25,152 nt of DNA from DAIPHL01 sp036771375. Lineage in GTDB: Bacteria; Synergistota; Synergistia; Synergistales; Synergistaceae. The position numbers were made by a program, and so were the translations under genes. The notes beneath the pieces are model-generated. The model saw only the letters and a list, made by a program, of their open reading frames with translations, did no database searches and was not told the DNA's origin. The DNA lies in contig DAIPHL010000011.1 in assembly GCA_036771375.1 (NCBI GenBank), positions 1 to 25,152 on the forward strand, given 5' to 3'. Shown in pieces: positions 7,675 to 16,642 of the stretch (position 1 is the first letter of the stretch; the number at the start of each line of letters is the position of its first letter).

Positions 7675-8088
7675 ATGACTGCAAGACGCAAAACAACCTT
7701 TATCTTGTCCCTTGCAATCTTGGTCGAGTTGTTCTCGCAGGCCGCGTTCAGGGATCTCTATTTCGCCGCGTCAAACTACTCAACTGGCAACATGGGGACC
7801 ATTCGGCACGAAACTGGAGGGTTCATCGTCAGCAAAAACCAGGTGAGTAACCTGGGCCGGGACGCCTTCGGCTATACGATCATCGGCCCTGATGCCAACT
7901 CCGCCGTCCTGCTGCACAAATGCGAGTACGGTCCGAACGATCACATTATGCTGTACGATGCGAACGGCAACTAGAAAAAGCCCTTCTTCGACGGGCGCTT
8001 CGGAGTTTCGAACATCCACGCCGCACGCTCACCCCCGTTCTCCCCGTCAGGCAGAGGTGTGCCCGGCGGGAGCTGGAAGAAGTCGTGA
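7675..8088 (+). pseudogene. Decayed gene for an exported protein behind the B12 riboswitch
   Basis: ATG 7675 has a strong AAGAAGGAG ribosome binding site (7657-7665). The product begins with a basic stretch and a hydrophobic signal segment (TTFILSLAILVELFSQAA), then YSTGNMGTIRHETGGFIVS and GYTIIGPDANSAVLLH, which look like the first strands of a secreted propeller-like or repeat protein. A TAG at 7972-7974 interrupts it after 99 codons. The same frame continues plausibly (KKPFFDGRFGVSNIH) to a TGA at 8086-8088 that overlaps the next gene's GTG by four bases. A full-length parent would be much longer, so this is probably a truncated remnant. The family identification is tentative; export is the firmest part. 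Confidence 0.6.
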
Positions 8089-9741
8089 AAAGAAAATAAA
8101 GACAGGCAAGCGGAGACTTTTAGCGGCATTTTTATTCTCGCACTCGTGCTTGTTTCGGTGTTCACCGGGACGGCGAGAACAGCAGGGATGTTGCCGACGA
8201 AGTGGGACGGCAAGTCAGTCGAGGCCTTCGACACAGACCCAAATTACAACGACAGCACGGCGGAGAAGGCCTATCGCATCGATTTGCCACGGAGTTGGCG
8301 AAGATCGTACAGACAAAAGAGGCCTTTAAGGACAGGTTCTTCAAGCTGACCGGGAGCATCGACCTTGACGGCCATACTTGGAGGACGACCGACAAGGGAT
8401 TTGGGGGCTTTTTCGACGTCGACGGCGGCGGACACGTGATCTTCAATCTTCGTATCGATGAGAACACAGCCCCGAAGAGATTTGCACCAAGAGGTCTCTT
8501 CCCCCTTGCTCCAGAGGGAGGAGATCCGCAACCTTTGGGCTCGTCATCAGCGTGGATGTCAATGTGCCTAAAGACCTTGCAGGTCCTACAGGCGCCCTTG
8601 TCGGCGACTGTGAAAGGAGAAGCGTGTGGTCAACTGCGGCGTTGCCGCCGGCAAAGTCATGACTGATGCGAGCGATATCATTATAGATTTTGGCGGGTTA
8701 ATCGGATGTGTGCCTGCTCCCGGCACGGTATTGAGCTGCGACGCTGTCTGCGACGTCAGCTCCGAGAGTATCTCCGGTGGACTTGTGGGAACTGTTGCTC
8801 AGTCAACCCCAACAAAAATAGCGGATTACTCCGAGCACGGAACCGTTTCTGGAAATAGCGCGGCGGGCCTGATGAACAGAGCTTTTGCGGTCGAACGCTC
8901 GTTCGCCACCGGCGAGGGTAATGGGGAAAAGAAGCGCTAACGTACGCCTACGGTACGGCCTCGGGAGAAGATCACACCAACTTGGGCGGATTAGTCGGTC
9001 ATTTCATGCAGAATATGTCTGCAGCAACCCTGTTGGCCAGCGTCTGGAATAAGAGCGCGAACCCTTCGCTGAAGGTGATCGGGGGAGATAGTCCCCCGCC
9101 TCTCCCGACCGTGGCGGACGTCACAGGCACCACGACGACGGATTTCGCGAACCAGAGTGTCTTTACGAACATGGGCTGGGATTTCGCGAACGTCTGGTGC
9201 TACACGGATCTCGACGGCAGGGCGATGCCGCGCCACCGGTGGCTCTTCGACCGACCAGAACCGTCTCCGTCCTAAATGCGTCCTCCTTACGCCTGCGGCG
9301 ATCGTGAAGCCGGAAGATGTGCAGCATCTTCGGATCATCGCCGGAAGCTTTGAGAAGGACATCAACGAGATGACGTTCAGTAAAACCGAGCTGAACGACG
9401 TCAAGATCGAGTGGCTCGGACCGACGTCCCCGAGCGCGATTCGCCTTTCGGGGTAAAAGAGCGCCGTCAGGATGGACAAGGAGACCATTACGGTCAATTA
9501 CAAGATCCACGGCGAAGCGCAATTGCCGAAAGCGAGGTACCAGCTTTACGCCAAGGAAACGATGCCCCCGCATGCCACGCTTCCTTTCACGCACTCGCTT
9601 GTGTCGTCAAACCCCGACACGCCGTCGGGCGGTGGCGGCGGATGCGACAAAGGCGTGGGCGCAGTCGCATTGATTGCAGTGGCAGTGAGTGAAAAGAAAA
9701 GACTAAAAACGTCCAGGGGCTGGAACCCCCTCGTTTTTTGA
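8085..9741 (+). pseudogene. Decayed Synerg-CTERM surface protein with GLUG-like repeats
   Basis: Fragments of one protein recur in successive frames. A basic/hydrophobic signal peptide (about 8085-8200, two frame changes) leads to MLPTKWDGKSVEAF. Then come ELAKIVQTKEAFKDRFFKL and FFDVDGGGHVIFNLRI after another shift, GGLIG/GGLVG repeats of the GLUG kind (8690-9040), and a C-terminal region ending in SGGGGGCDKGVGAVALIAVA plus basic residues. That tail, with its Gly run, Cys, short membrane helix and positive end, matches the Synerg-CTERM sorting signal of Synergistota surface proteins. At least six frame disruptions and in-frame stops (for example 8097, 8938, 9273, 9454) make it non-functional unless the read is faulty. 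The signal peptide and the sorting tail both survive. Confidence 0.8.
9705..9739. terminator. Bidirectional terminator between the decayed surface gene and selB
   Basis: AAAAACG (9705-9711), GGGG (9716-9719), loop, CCCCC (9726-9730), CG and TTTTTT (9734-9739). The A-run before the stem and the T-run after it give a U-tract on either strand, suiting the convergent genes that end here. The stop codon of the decayed gene overlaps the T-run. Confidence 0.8.
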
Positions 9742-9743
9742 CC

Positions 9744-11753
9744 TTATCTTTTTCGCAGGATCCTTCTGTCGCCGACGCGCAGGGTGATTCCCTGAGAGTC
9801 CATGAGCTCCAAGATGGCGAGAGCGTATTTACGGCTGGTTCCGATTCCGTCCCGGAATGTTGCTACGGTGATGTCCCCCTGCATCGACGACATCAGGGCA
9901 AGCGCTTTTTCAAAGATCGTCTTTGGCAACAACATGCCCGCCGAAGTGACTCGAAGACCCTCTTTTTCCTTCAAATACCCGATGACCCGATTCAGCTCCG
10001 ATGGCGGCATTTCCAGAGTACGGAGGAGGGCAGAAGAATCGAGGAGGTTGAATCCGGCGTCCTCCAACAGTTCACGAACACGCTTTACTTTTCCCGAAAG
10101 AAGAGTGTCGGCCGAAGGCGTAAAACCGGGTAGACAAAACTTCGTCTCGTTTTCTCCGTCAGCGAGAGAGGAAATACGCTTCTCGGCGACGAGAAGGTCG
10201 AGAAGCGCACGAAAATCTTTCGACGTCATCACAGAAGAAGAGAAACTCCCTTTCCACGAAGACATGAGCTCTTCGACCGCCATCCCGAATCGCTCGGGAC
10301 GTTCCCCATGAAAGGAAGAGAGCTTGCTCGTGATCGCCTCACTCGACCTCTCGAAAACCTCTTGCGAACAGAACATCTTCTGTGTTTTCGGTGTTTTTTG
10401 CGGTTTCCGGTTTTTCTCCGCGTCCACGTAACCAAATACAAAGACACCCCGCGCGGGGGCGGCGGTTATCACTTCCTCCACCGCTCTGTCAAAAGAATCC
10501 GGCTCCATCTGCGAGAGGGCGAAAAGCTCTCGTTCGGCGATCATACCCTTGTCCTTTATCAACGCAGAGAGGAATGATGCAGGGCTCTTGTCCTTCAAGA
10601 GCTCCAATAAAAATTCATGTCTTTCCGCGCGTTGCCTTACGTTTTGTGCCCTCTGCGCGTAGGGCAACAAGACTTCTCCGCCTCCGATCGTAGCGAGTGG
10701 GCTGTAGAAACGCACGACGAAGCGCTCGCCCGACGCGGCCGCAATCGGTGACTCGGGGAGGATCTGTGCCAGTACCGATTCTCCCGGTGATATCAAGAAA
10801 GCGCGTTTCGAGTTTTCAGCCTGCAGGATGGATACCCTCGCAACGACATCGGCCGTCCCGATGTGGAATCGAAGCCGCTGCCAGTGTTTGATCGGTTCCG
10901 GTGCGGAAGGAAGGATCTCGAGCAGGACATCCAGACATTCGGTTGGGAAAAATCGTTCCTTCGCGCACACGACATCGCCTCTGTGCAGATCTTCCAGGGA
11001 CACCGAGGCGAGGTTCACGGCGATTCTCTGGCCCGCCACCACCTCCTTTGTCGCGGCTTTGTGTATCTGGATGGAGCGCACCCTCGAACGCAATCCGGCA
11101 GGGACGATATCCACTTCCTCTCCTTCCCGCAGCGTACCATGAAAGGACGTCCCGGTGACAATGCTCCCAAAGCCTTTTATTCCGAACGCTCGATCGATGG
11201 GCATGAAAAAGGCGCCGGACCGATTTCGAGGAGGTGTTCTCGTCACGAGAGAATCTATCTCGGTGATCAGGGAATCAAGTCCGGTCCCGAGGATGGATGA
11301 CACAAAGAGGAGCGGTGCTTTTTCGAGGAAGGTGCCCTCGGTGAGTGCCCTCACGTCCGCGGCGGCCAGATCGAGTAAATCGTCATCGACCAGGTCGCTT
11401 TTGGCGATTACCACGAGGCCATTCGTTACTCCCAACAGTTTGAGGATATCGAGGTGCTCACGTGTCTGCGGCATAACACCTTCGTCGGCGGCAACGACCA
11501 ACATGACCGCGTCGATTCCTGCCGATCCCGCCACCATTTGTCGGATGAAACGCTCGTGACCCGGCACGTCCACAATGCTGACGATCCTCCCCGAGGGAAG
11601 CGCAAGCGGGGCAAAACCGAGTTCTATGGTGATGCCACGCCGTTTCTCCTCTTCGAGACGATCGCAATCGACCCCGGTCAACGCCCGCACGAGAGTCGTC
11701 TTGCCGTGGTCTATGTGTCCTGCGCTGCCGAGAACGAACGGATACTCGTCCAT
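9744..11753 (-). CDS. selB: Selenocysteine-specific elongation factor SelB
   Basis: About 669 residues. SelB delivers Sec-tRNA(Sec) to ribosomes at UGA codons that carry a SECIS hairpin. Seen: G1 GHIDHGKT at 12-19, switch region KRRGITIELGF, G3 DVPGHE and G4 KSDL in the EF-Tu-like GTPase part; EF-Tu-like barrel domains follow. The C-terminal third is rich in Glu, Arg and Leu, consistent with the tandem winged helices that read SECIS RNA. ATG 11753 (MDEYPFVLG) is preferred over an upstream in-frame start inside selA; it lies four bases after the selA stop. Last gene of rsmD-coaD-selA-selB. Slightly longer than the 614-residue E. coli protein, as in many anaerobes. Confidence 0.95.
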   Translation of the reverse strand: MDEYPFVLGSAGHIDHGKTTLVRALTGVDCDRLEEEKRRGITIELGFAPLALPSGRIVSIVDVPGHERFIRQMVAGSAGIDAVMLVVAADEGVMPQTREHLDILKLLGVTNGLVVIAKSDLVDDDLLDLAAADVRALTEGTFLEKAPLLFVSSILGTGLDSLITEIDSLVTRTPPRNRSGAFFMPIDRAFGIKGFGSIVTGTSFHGTLREGEEVDIVPAGLRSRVRSIQIHKAATKEVVAGQRIAVNLASVSLEDLHRGDVVCAKERFFPTECLDVLLEILPSAPEPIKHWQRLRFHIGTADVVARVSILQAENSKRAFLISPGESVLAQILPESPIAAASGERFVVRFYSPLATIGGGEVLLPYAQRAQNVRQRAERHEFLLELLKDKSPASFLSALIKDKGMIAERELFALSQMEPDSFDRAVEEVITAAPARGVFVFGYVDAEKNRKPQKTPKTQKMFCSQEVFERSSEAITSKLSSFHGERPERFGMAVEELMSSWKGSFSSSVMTSKDFRALLDLLVAEKRISSLADGENETKFCLPGFTPSADTLLSGKVKRVRELLEDAGFNLLDSSALLRTLEMPPSELNRVIGYLKEKEGLRVTSAGMLLPKTIFEKALALMSSMQGDITVATFRDGIGTSRKYALAILELMDSQGITLRVGDRRILRKR

Positions 11754-11757
11754 GGAT

Positions 11758-13200
11758 TCAGTTCTCACCGGTGCCACGGGTAAAGGTTTCTCGAAGCGCA
11801 TCGAGGATGCGTCCTTCGTCTCCCTCCTGAAGGGTCCGAATGTGAAAAATGAGTCTGTTTTCCCGTATACTCGCGATGACCGGAATGGATGCCGTCCTCA
11901 ACCGTGCGGAAAGCCGCTCGGCGGAAAGTCCTGCGTTCGAGGAGAGAGCCGTTCCCCAACCCCGTAGGTTACGTGCAGGAAAAGCTCCGCCTCCGACCGT
12001 ATCTTCGGTTTCGACCGATTGAACGCAAAAAGAAGAAAGATCGAGCTCGGAGAGAAGAAGCACTATGGATTCGGTCAGCATCTGCGCACGAACTTCGAGC
12101 TCCTTTCGCTCGACGCGCAGCATCCGAACGGTCGGGATGGCATCGCTTCGTCCCCTTCGGTACATTCGCAGAATGACTTCGAAGGCGGCGAGGGTCATCT
12201 TGTCCACCCGCAGGGCACGGGCAAGCGGATTGTTCCGTATTCTCTCGACGAGCTCACGCTTGCCGGCAATGCATCCGATCTGCGGTCCGCCAAGGAGTTT
12301 ATCTCCCGAGAAAGTGACCAGGTCGACTCCGACTTCCAGCGATTTCGCCACGGTCGGTTCGTCGTCCAACCCCTGGACTCTTGTCGCCTCCAGCAAGCCG
12401 CTGCCCAGGTCCTCCATACAGACAATCCCGCGCGATCTTGCGAATGTGGCAAGCTCCTCCCGCGAGACCGACTCCGTAAAACCGTCGATCCTGAAATTGG
12501 ACGGGTGAACCTTGAGCAGCAGAGCCGTTTCATCGGTGACGGCATCTTTGTAATCCCGTAAGTGCGTGCAATTCGTGCAGCCGACTTCGACCATTCTGGC
12601 ACCGGAGAAGGAGAGAATGTCCGGAATGCGAAACGCCCCTCCGATCTCCACCAACTCGCCGCGAGAGACAATGACCTCTTTGTCTCTCGCAAGTGCGGCA
12701 AGTACGAGGAGAACCGCGCCGGCATTGTTGTTGACCACGAGCGCCGCTTCGGCGCCGATCATATTGCAGAGCAACCACTCGATGTGCGCGTTTCTCTCGC
12801 CTCTCGTGCCTTCCTCCAGCGAGTACTCCAATGTGCTGTATCCCCGTGAGACATTCACCACCGCGTCGAGCGCTTCCGGTGGCAGGGGAGAACGTCCGAG
12901 GTTCGTGTGAACGACCACCCCGGTCGCATTGACGATCGCTCTCAGGTTGCTCGTGGCTTTTTGACGGATCAGACTGTGCGCGCGCCGTTCCACGATATCC
13001 CGGACCGAGAGGTCGAGCCGTATTTTCCCGTTGCGAGCCTCGTTTCTGATGTCGTCCAGCACAGCGTTAAAAAGAGATTTCACCGCATCGCGGCCCAGCT
13101 CGTGTTCGAACGGTTCCACCCACGAAAGCCTAAGAAGCTCTTCCATCGGCGGTATCGATCTGAAAAAAAAACGAACTTCGTCTTTCATTGAAACGCTCAC
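11758..13200 (-). CDS. selA: L-seryl-tRNA(Sec) selenium transferase SelA
   Basis: 480 residues, a PLP enzyme that converts Ser-tRNA(Sec) to Sec-tRNA(Sec) with selenophosphate. The PLP Lys lies in FSGDKLLGGPQIG (Lys301 here). Other conserved parts are NATGVVVHTNLGRSPL at about 91-106 and VNNNAGAVLLVLAAL. The GTG start at 13200 overlaps the coaD stop as GTGA, implying translational coupling; ATG 13188 is the alternative. It lies directly before selB, so both dedicated proteins of Sec insertion are made together. Neither selD nor the tRNA gene selC was found in this window. They must be elsewhere if the pathway is complete. Confidence 0.95.
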   Translation of the reverse strand: MSVSMKDEVRFFFRSIPPMEELLRLSWVEPFEHELGRDAVKSLFNAVLDDIRNEARNGKIRLDLSVRDIVERRAHSLIRQKATSNLRAIVNATGVVVHTNLGRSPLPPEALDAVVNVSRGYSTLEYSLEEGTRGERNAHIEWLLCNMIGAEAALVVNNNAGAVLLVLAALARDKEVIVSRGELVEIGGAFRIPDILSFSGARMVEVGCTNCTHLRDYKDAVTDETALLLKVHPSNFRIDGFTESVSREELATFARSRGIVCMEDLGSGLLEATRVQGLDDEPTVAKSLEVGVDLVTFSGDKLLGGPQIGCIAGKRELVERIRNNPLARALRVDKMTLAAFEVILRMYRRGRSDAIPTVRMLRVERKELEVRAQMLTESIVLLLSELDLSSFCVQSVETEDTVGGGAFPARNLRGWGTALSSNAGLSAERLSARLRTASIPVIASIRENRLIFHIRTLQEGDEGRILDALRETFTRGTGEN

Positions 13201-13685
13201 AACCTGACCGGGGGGATACGCTCCCGCATACGACGAAAGACTCCCGGCGGCACGAACTCTTGTATCGCGCCTCCATACTGAAATACTTCTTTAACGCTGC
13301 GGCTGGACAGGTAAGCGTATTTTGCGTCGGTCACCATGAAGAACGTCTCGATCTCGGGCGCGAGCTGTTTGTTCATCTGAGCCAGTTGAAATTCGTACTC
13401 GAAATCCGAGAGTGCCCGCAGTCCTCGAAGGATCACCCGGCTTCGCTCGTGCCTCATGAAGTCCGCGAGCAGTCCCTCAAACGCCATGACCTTTACGTTG
13501 GGCAGGTGTACAACGGCCTCACGTGCCATCATCTGGCGTTCTTCGACGCTGAACATGGGCTGTTTTTCGGAATTGATGAGGACCGCGACGATGAGTTCGT
13601 CAAAGATCGTTGCACCGCGCTGTGTGATATCGAGATGCCCGTTTGTGAAAGGATCGAAAGATCCCGGGTACACGGCTCTGATCAA
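13197..13685 (-). CDS. coaD: Phosphopantetheine adenylyltransferase CoaD
   Basis: 162 residues, the usual length. It catalyses the fourth step of coenzyme A synthesis, 4'-phosphopantetheine plus ATP to dephospho-CoA. Seen: AVYPGSFDPFTNGHLDI with the nucleotidyltransferase GH motif at the N-terminus, and the C-terminal YLSSRSVKEVFQYGG nucleotide-binding segment. The start is a rare TTG at 13685 whose TTGA overlaps the rsmD stop. It restores the normal MxRAVYPGSFDP N-terminus, while a GTG four codons later would cut into it. The stop overlaps the selA start. The rsmD-coaD pairing is widespread in bacteria. Confidence 0.95.
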   Translation of the reverse strand: MIRAVYPGSFDPFTNGHLDITQRGATIFDELIVAVLINSEKQPMFSVEERQMMAREAVVHLPNVKVMAFEGLLADFMRHERSRVILRGLRALSDFEYEFQLAQMNKQLAPEIETFFMVTDAKYAYLSSRSVKEVFQYGGAIQEFVPPGVFRRMRERIPPVRL

Positions 13686-14263
13686 AGGTTTCCCTCCTCG
13701 TCCCCTCCCAGGTGGTAAAAGGAGAGGATCGTATCTCCGTATATTCTATCATCGTGTGGTGTGGAAATATCTCGTATTGGCTCCCTCGCGGAACGCTCGA
13801 AGACGAAGATTCCCCCCGGAGCAAAAAGCTCCGAACAGCGTTCGAGAAGGGGAGGGAGCTCCATTCCCCAACCGTTTTCGTAGGGGGGGTCGGCAAAGAC
13901 AATGTCGAACCTGCCTCGATCGAAAGCATCTCGTCGCTGTTTTTCGAGGAGTTTGGGCAAAAATCTCCGAACATCCGAACATACGCAACAGGCGACTGTC
14001 GTGTCGTACTTTTGAGCAAATCGTTTCGATATAAAGAGCGAGCGGGTTCGATCGCACTCCACCGCCAGCACGGAGTTCGCGCCACGCTCCATGGCGGCGA
14101 GAGCCACTCCGCCCGTGCCGGAAAAAAGGTCGAGAAAACGAGACCCGGCCAGTCTCCCGGATGCTGCCAATATATTCAAGAGCGCCGAACGAACCTTATC
14201 CGACGTGGGACGGGCTTCTTTGAAGATGTCGCTCACTCGCCGCTTTTTTCTTGACTTCGTCAT
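13682..14263 (-). CDS. rsmD: 16S rRNA (guanine-966-N2)-methyltransferase RsmD
   Basis: About 193 residues. The protein methylates G966 of 16S rRNA with S-adenosylmethionine. Seen: ARPTSDKVRSALLNIL near the N-terminus, SAM-binding FLDLFSGTGGVALAAMERGA, and the catalytic DPPY (FADPPYENGWG). ATG 14263 (MTKSRKKRRVSDIF) is chosen because AAGGGGTGGGA stands immediately upstream; the frame extends to 14311 without family-like sequence. First gene of the leftward operon. Its stop overlaps the TTG start of coaD by four bases. Confidence 0.93.
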   Translation of the reverse strand: MTKSRKKRRVSDIFKEARPTSDKVRSALLNILAASGRLAGSRFLDLFSGTGGVALAAMERGANSVLAVECDRTRSLFISKRFAQKYDTTVACCVCSDVRRFLPKLLEKQRRDAFDRGRFDIVFADPPYENGWGMELPPLLERCSELFAPGGIFVFERSAREPIRDISTPHDDRIYGDTILSFYHLGGDEEGNL

Positions 14264-14315
14264 TCCCACCCCTTCATGATGGCCGGCGATAACATGCTCG
14301 TCGTGAGGCATATAG

Positions 14316-14321
14316 TATAAT
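14316..14321 (+). promoter_or_regulatory. Possible -10 element for the MFS transporter gene
   Basis: TATAAT about 70 bases before the transporter start, in the divergent gap with rsmD. The -35 region is poor. A small ATGCG/CGCAT hairpin (14349-14365) lies in the predicted leader. Confidence 0.35.
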
Positions 14322-14392
14322 CTATCAATCTATGAATTTCGCGTAGTGATGCGTTTTGATCGCATGAAGACGAAAGAGGGTTTAATCGAACG

Positions 14393-15622
14393 ATGGACAA
14401 CAACAGGGGTGTGGAGAGAAAAGGTCGAGAATGTGCCGGTGACGAAACCGATTCGAATGGGTTGAAATCGCTACTTGCAGTCTCCGCACTACATTTTCTG
14501 AACGATCTGCACCCCACGCTTTTACCGACATTCTTGCCTGAAATCGTAAAACGGTTATCCCTTTCACTGGGAGAAGCAGGTTTCCTGAGCACGGTTTTCG
14601 GGATGCTGAACTTGATCGTCCAACCATTGGCCGGGCATCTGTCCGATCAATGCGACAGGCCGCTCTTCGCGACCTGGGCTCCTCTGCTCAGTGCGGCGGG
14701 CGCTTATTTTTTGCCGATCGCGTCCTCCTATTCCATGGCTTTATTCTTTGTCGGCATCCTTGGATTGGGCACTTCCAGCTTTCATCCACAGGGACATGGG
14801 CTTGCCGGTGCCGTTGGAGGCCCCGCTCGTTTGGGGTCCTATCTTGCCGTGTTCGCTGCCGCAGGCACGCTCGGGGCAGCACTCAGCCCGCTATATGCCG
14901 TTTTTTTGCTGTCGGTGCTGGGGACTTCCCGAATCCCTGTCGCCCTGTTTTTCGTTCTTGTCTTTTTACTTGCGGTAAGGATTTGGATTCCAAAGAATAC
15001 CCACGGAAGAAGGGAAAGGGAATCGAATATGGGTTTCCCTCCACGTCTTTTGGGAAGCATGTGGGTCGTCGTCAAACTCTGTTTCGGATTGATCGTGATA
15101 TCGATCGTGAGAGACTCGACTTTCCAGGGGATAAGAGTTTTTCTCCCTCTTCTCGTCACTGGAAGAGGGGGAAGCCTGGAGATGGGAGGAACCGTCCTTT
15201 TCACCTTTACCCTCGCCGGAACCATCTCCAATCTCATAGGGGGAAAACTCGGAGACGTGTTTGGGAAGACCAGAATCATCGTCATCATGCTCTGTCTGTC
15301 GCCCCTCTTTCTCTTTCCCGCGATCAAGACAAGCGGAGCCCTCTCGATCGCTTTATTCGTATTGGGTGGGGCCTGTATAACTGCGACGAATCCGATCACC
15401 CTGGCTCTGGCACAGGAATACGTACCACAGTTTCGTAGCACGGCAAGCTCCTTTGTAATGGGTGTTGCATGGGGGATTGCCAACATCGTCGCCTCACCGA
15501 TCGGCATGCTTGCGGACAGGATCGGCCTCGAACCGACGCTCGGCTTTCTGGCGCTGATGCCGCTCCTTGTGGTCGCCGGAATCGGCATGGCCCGTCTCTT
15601 TGGGAGAAAGCGTGCGACGTAA
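14393..15622 (+). CDS. MFS transporter, fosmidomycin-resistance (FSR) type
   Basis: 409 residues with a hydrophilic N-terminal tail of about 25 residues and then roughly twelve membrane helices. AVSALHFLNDLHPTLLPTFL is characteristic of the Fsr-like branch of the major facilitator superfamily; AGHLSDQCDR is the loop 2-3 motif A; GGKLGDVFGKTRI is its counterpart in the second half. Proton-driven efflux of a small anionic drug or metabolite is likely, but the substrate is unknown. It is preceded by an AGAGGG ribosome binding site and stands alone, converging on lplA. The frame is intact throughout. Confidence 0.85.
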   Translation: MDNNRGVERKGRECAGDETDSNGLKSLLAVSALHFLNDLHPTLLPTFLPEIVKRLSLSLGEAGFLSTVFGMLNLIVQPLAGHLSDQCDRPLFATWAPLLSAAGAYFLPIASSYSMALFFVGILGLGTSSFHPQGHGLAGAVGGPARLGSYLAVFAAAGTLGAALSPLYAVFLLSVLGTSRIPVALFFVLVFLLAVRIWIPKNTHGRRERESNMGFPPRLLGSMWVVVKLCFGLIVISIVRDSTFQGIRVFLPLLVTGRGGSLEMGGTVLFTFTLAGTISNLIGGKLGDVFGKTRIIVIMLCLSPLFLFPAIKTSGALSIALFVLGGACITATNPITLALAQEYVPQFRSTASSFVMGVAWGIANIVASPIGMLADRIGLEPTLGFLALMPLLVVAGIGMARLFGRKRAT

Positions 15623-15641
15623 CCCTTTATCCCTTGAATTT

Positions 15642-16640
15642 TTAGGATATCTCCTCGCTGATGAGTGTTCTTATATCTTTTGACATTCGCAATGTCAAGC
15701 TCTCCGGAGAGGGGAGGGAGGATACGGCCTCGTTCAAAGATGCCGCGGAAAAACGTGCTCCGGCAAAAGACTGGGGAAGCAGGGATGCAAAGTCGACGTC
15801 CATCGCGTCCGTCCAGACGTTCGCATCTCTTACGACGCCTTTTTCAACATGCAGTTGAATCGTGATCTCCCCCCAGTCGAATCGCCGCGAGATCTCATAT
15901 TCAAACGGTGCACAGGCACCATACCGCCATTCGTCGGATGCAAAACGCGCCGTTCGCTCGGATATTTCCCCCTCGGACACGGCGGAAACGGGTAGAAAGG
16001 ATGCCCGCATGCCGTAGACATCTTCGAACGCCTCGATCAGTTTCTCCCGAACAAGAACTACGGTGGAGCCCGGTGCAAGCTCGGAGAGGTTGACGACCCG
16101 CGATCGAACGGAACTCACCCCCTTGCTCTTCAATTTATTGCCAGAGACGTTCAGGTACCTCGACAGATCCACCATATCCACATCGACAAGAATCGTCCCG
16201 TGGTGGTAACGTCGATTGCCGATTCGGTAGAATGCATTCCCCGAGAACTTCCGCCCATCCGCGGTGACATCGTTGCGCCCGGACCGACAGGCGTTTACGC
16301 CGAGTTTTGCCACCGCCGCGATAAGGATGTCAAGTTGCCTTGCTACGTCGTAATTTTCATCGGACGCAAAAAACGTGAAGTTCAGGTTGCCCATATCGTG
16401 AAACACGGCTCCGCCTCCAGAGAGTCTTCGAGCCAAGCGCCCCCCCTCCGATTCCAGTTCCTCGACCCGGCATTCCTTCCAGCAGTTTTGGTTGCGGCCG
16501 ATCACCACGGTTTTGGCGTTTTGCCAGAGGTAGAGAAGACATTCATCGGGTTCGACCATCCTCAGAAGGCATTCTTCGAGGGCGAGGTTCCGGTAGGGGT
16601 CGGTTCCGTCTGCAAATATATATTTTATGCTCCGTATCAT
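15642..16640 (-). CDS. lplA: Lipoate-protein ligase
   Basis: About 332 residues. LplA activates free lipoate with ATP and attaches it to lipoyl domains, for example glycine-cleavage H protein or 2-oxoacid dehydrogenase E2. Seen: RRLSGGGAVFHDMGNLNFTF at 71-90, and GRNDVTADGRKFSGNAFYR with the ligase Lys131, both typical of the LplA/LplJ catalytic domain. Residues from about 250 on form the small C-terminal accessory domain. ATG 16640 is chosen (MIRSIKYIFADG); the longer open frame overlaps the upstream gene. It starts two bases after the GNAT stop, so the pair is co-translated. Salvage of external lipoate fits a host-associated or amino-acid-fermenting anaerobe. Confidence 0.92.
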   Translation of the reverse strand: MIRSIKYIFADGTDPYRNLALEECLLRMVEPDECLLYLWQNAKTVVIGRNQNCWKECRVEELESEGGRLARRLSGGGAVFHDMGNLNFTFFASDENYDVARQLDILIAAVAKLGVNACRSGRNDVTADGRKFSGNAFYRIGNRRYHHGTILVDVDMVDLSRYLNVSGNKLKSKGVSSVRSRVVNLSELAPGSTVVLVREKLIEAFEDVYGMRASFLPVSAVSEGEISERTARFASDEWRYGACAPFEYEISRRFDWGEITIQLHVEKGVVRDANVWTDAMDVDFASLLPQSFAGARFSAASLNEAVSSLPSPESLTLRMSKDIRTLISEEIS

Positions 16641-16642
16641 CT

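Noticed and set aside
7972..7974. The TAG in the first decayed gene as a recoded amber (pyrrolysine) codon, since the frame goes on to a GTGA junction.
   Set aside because: No pyl genes are visible, the adjoining gene is plainly decayed, and a simple CAG-to-TAG change explains it.
9738..13718. Several long plus-strand open frames opposite selB, selA and coaD.
   Set aside because: They are antisense shadows of well-identified genes in GC-rich DNA and carry no start signals or motifs.
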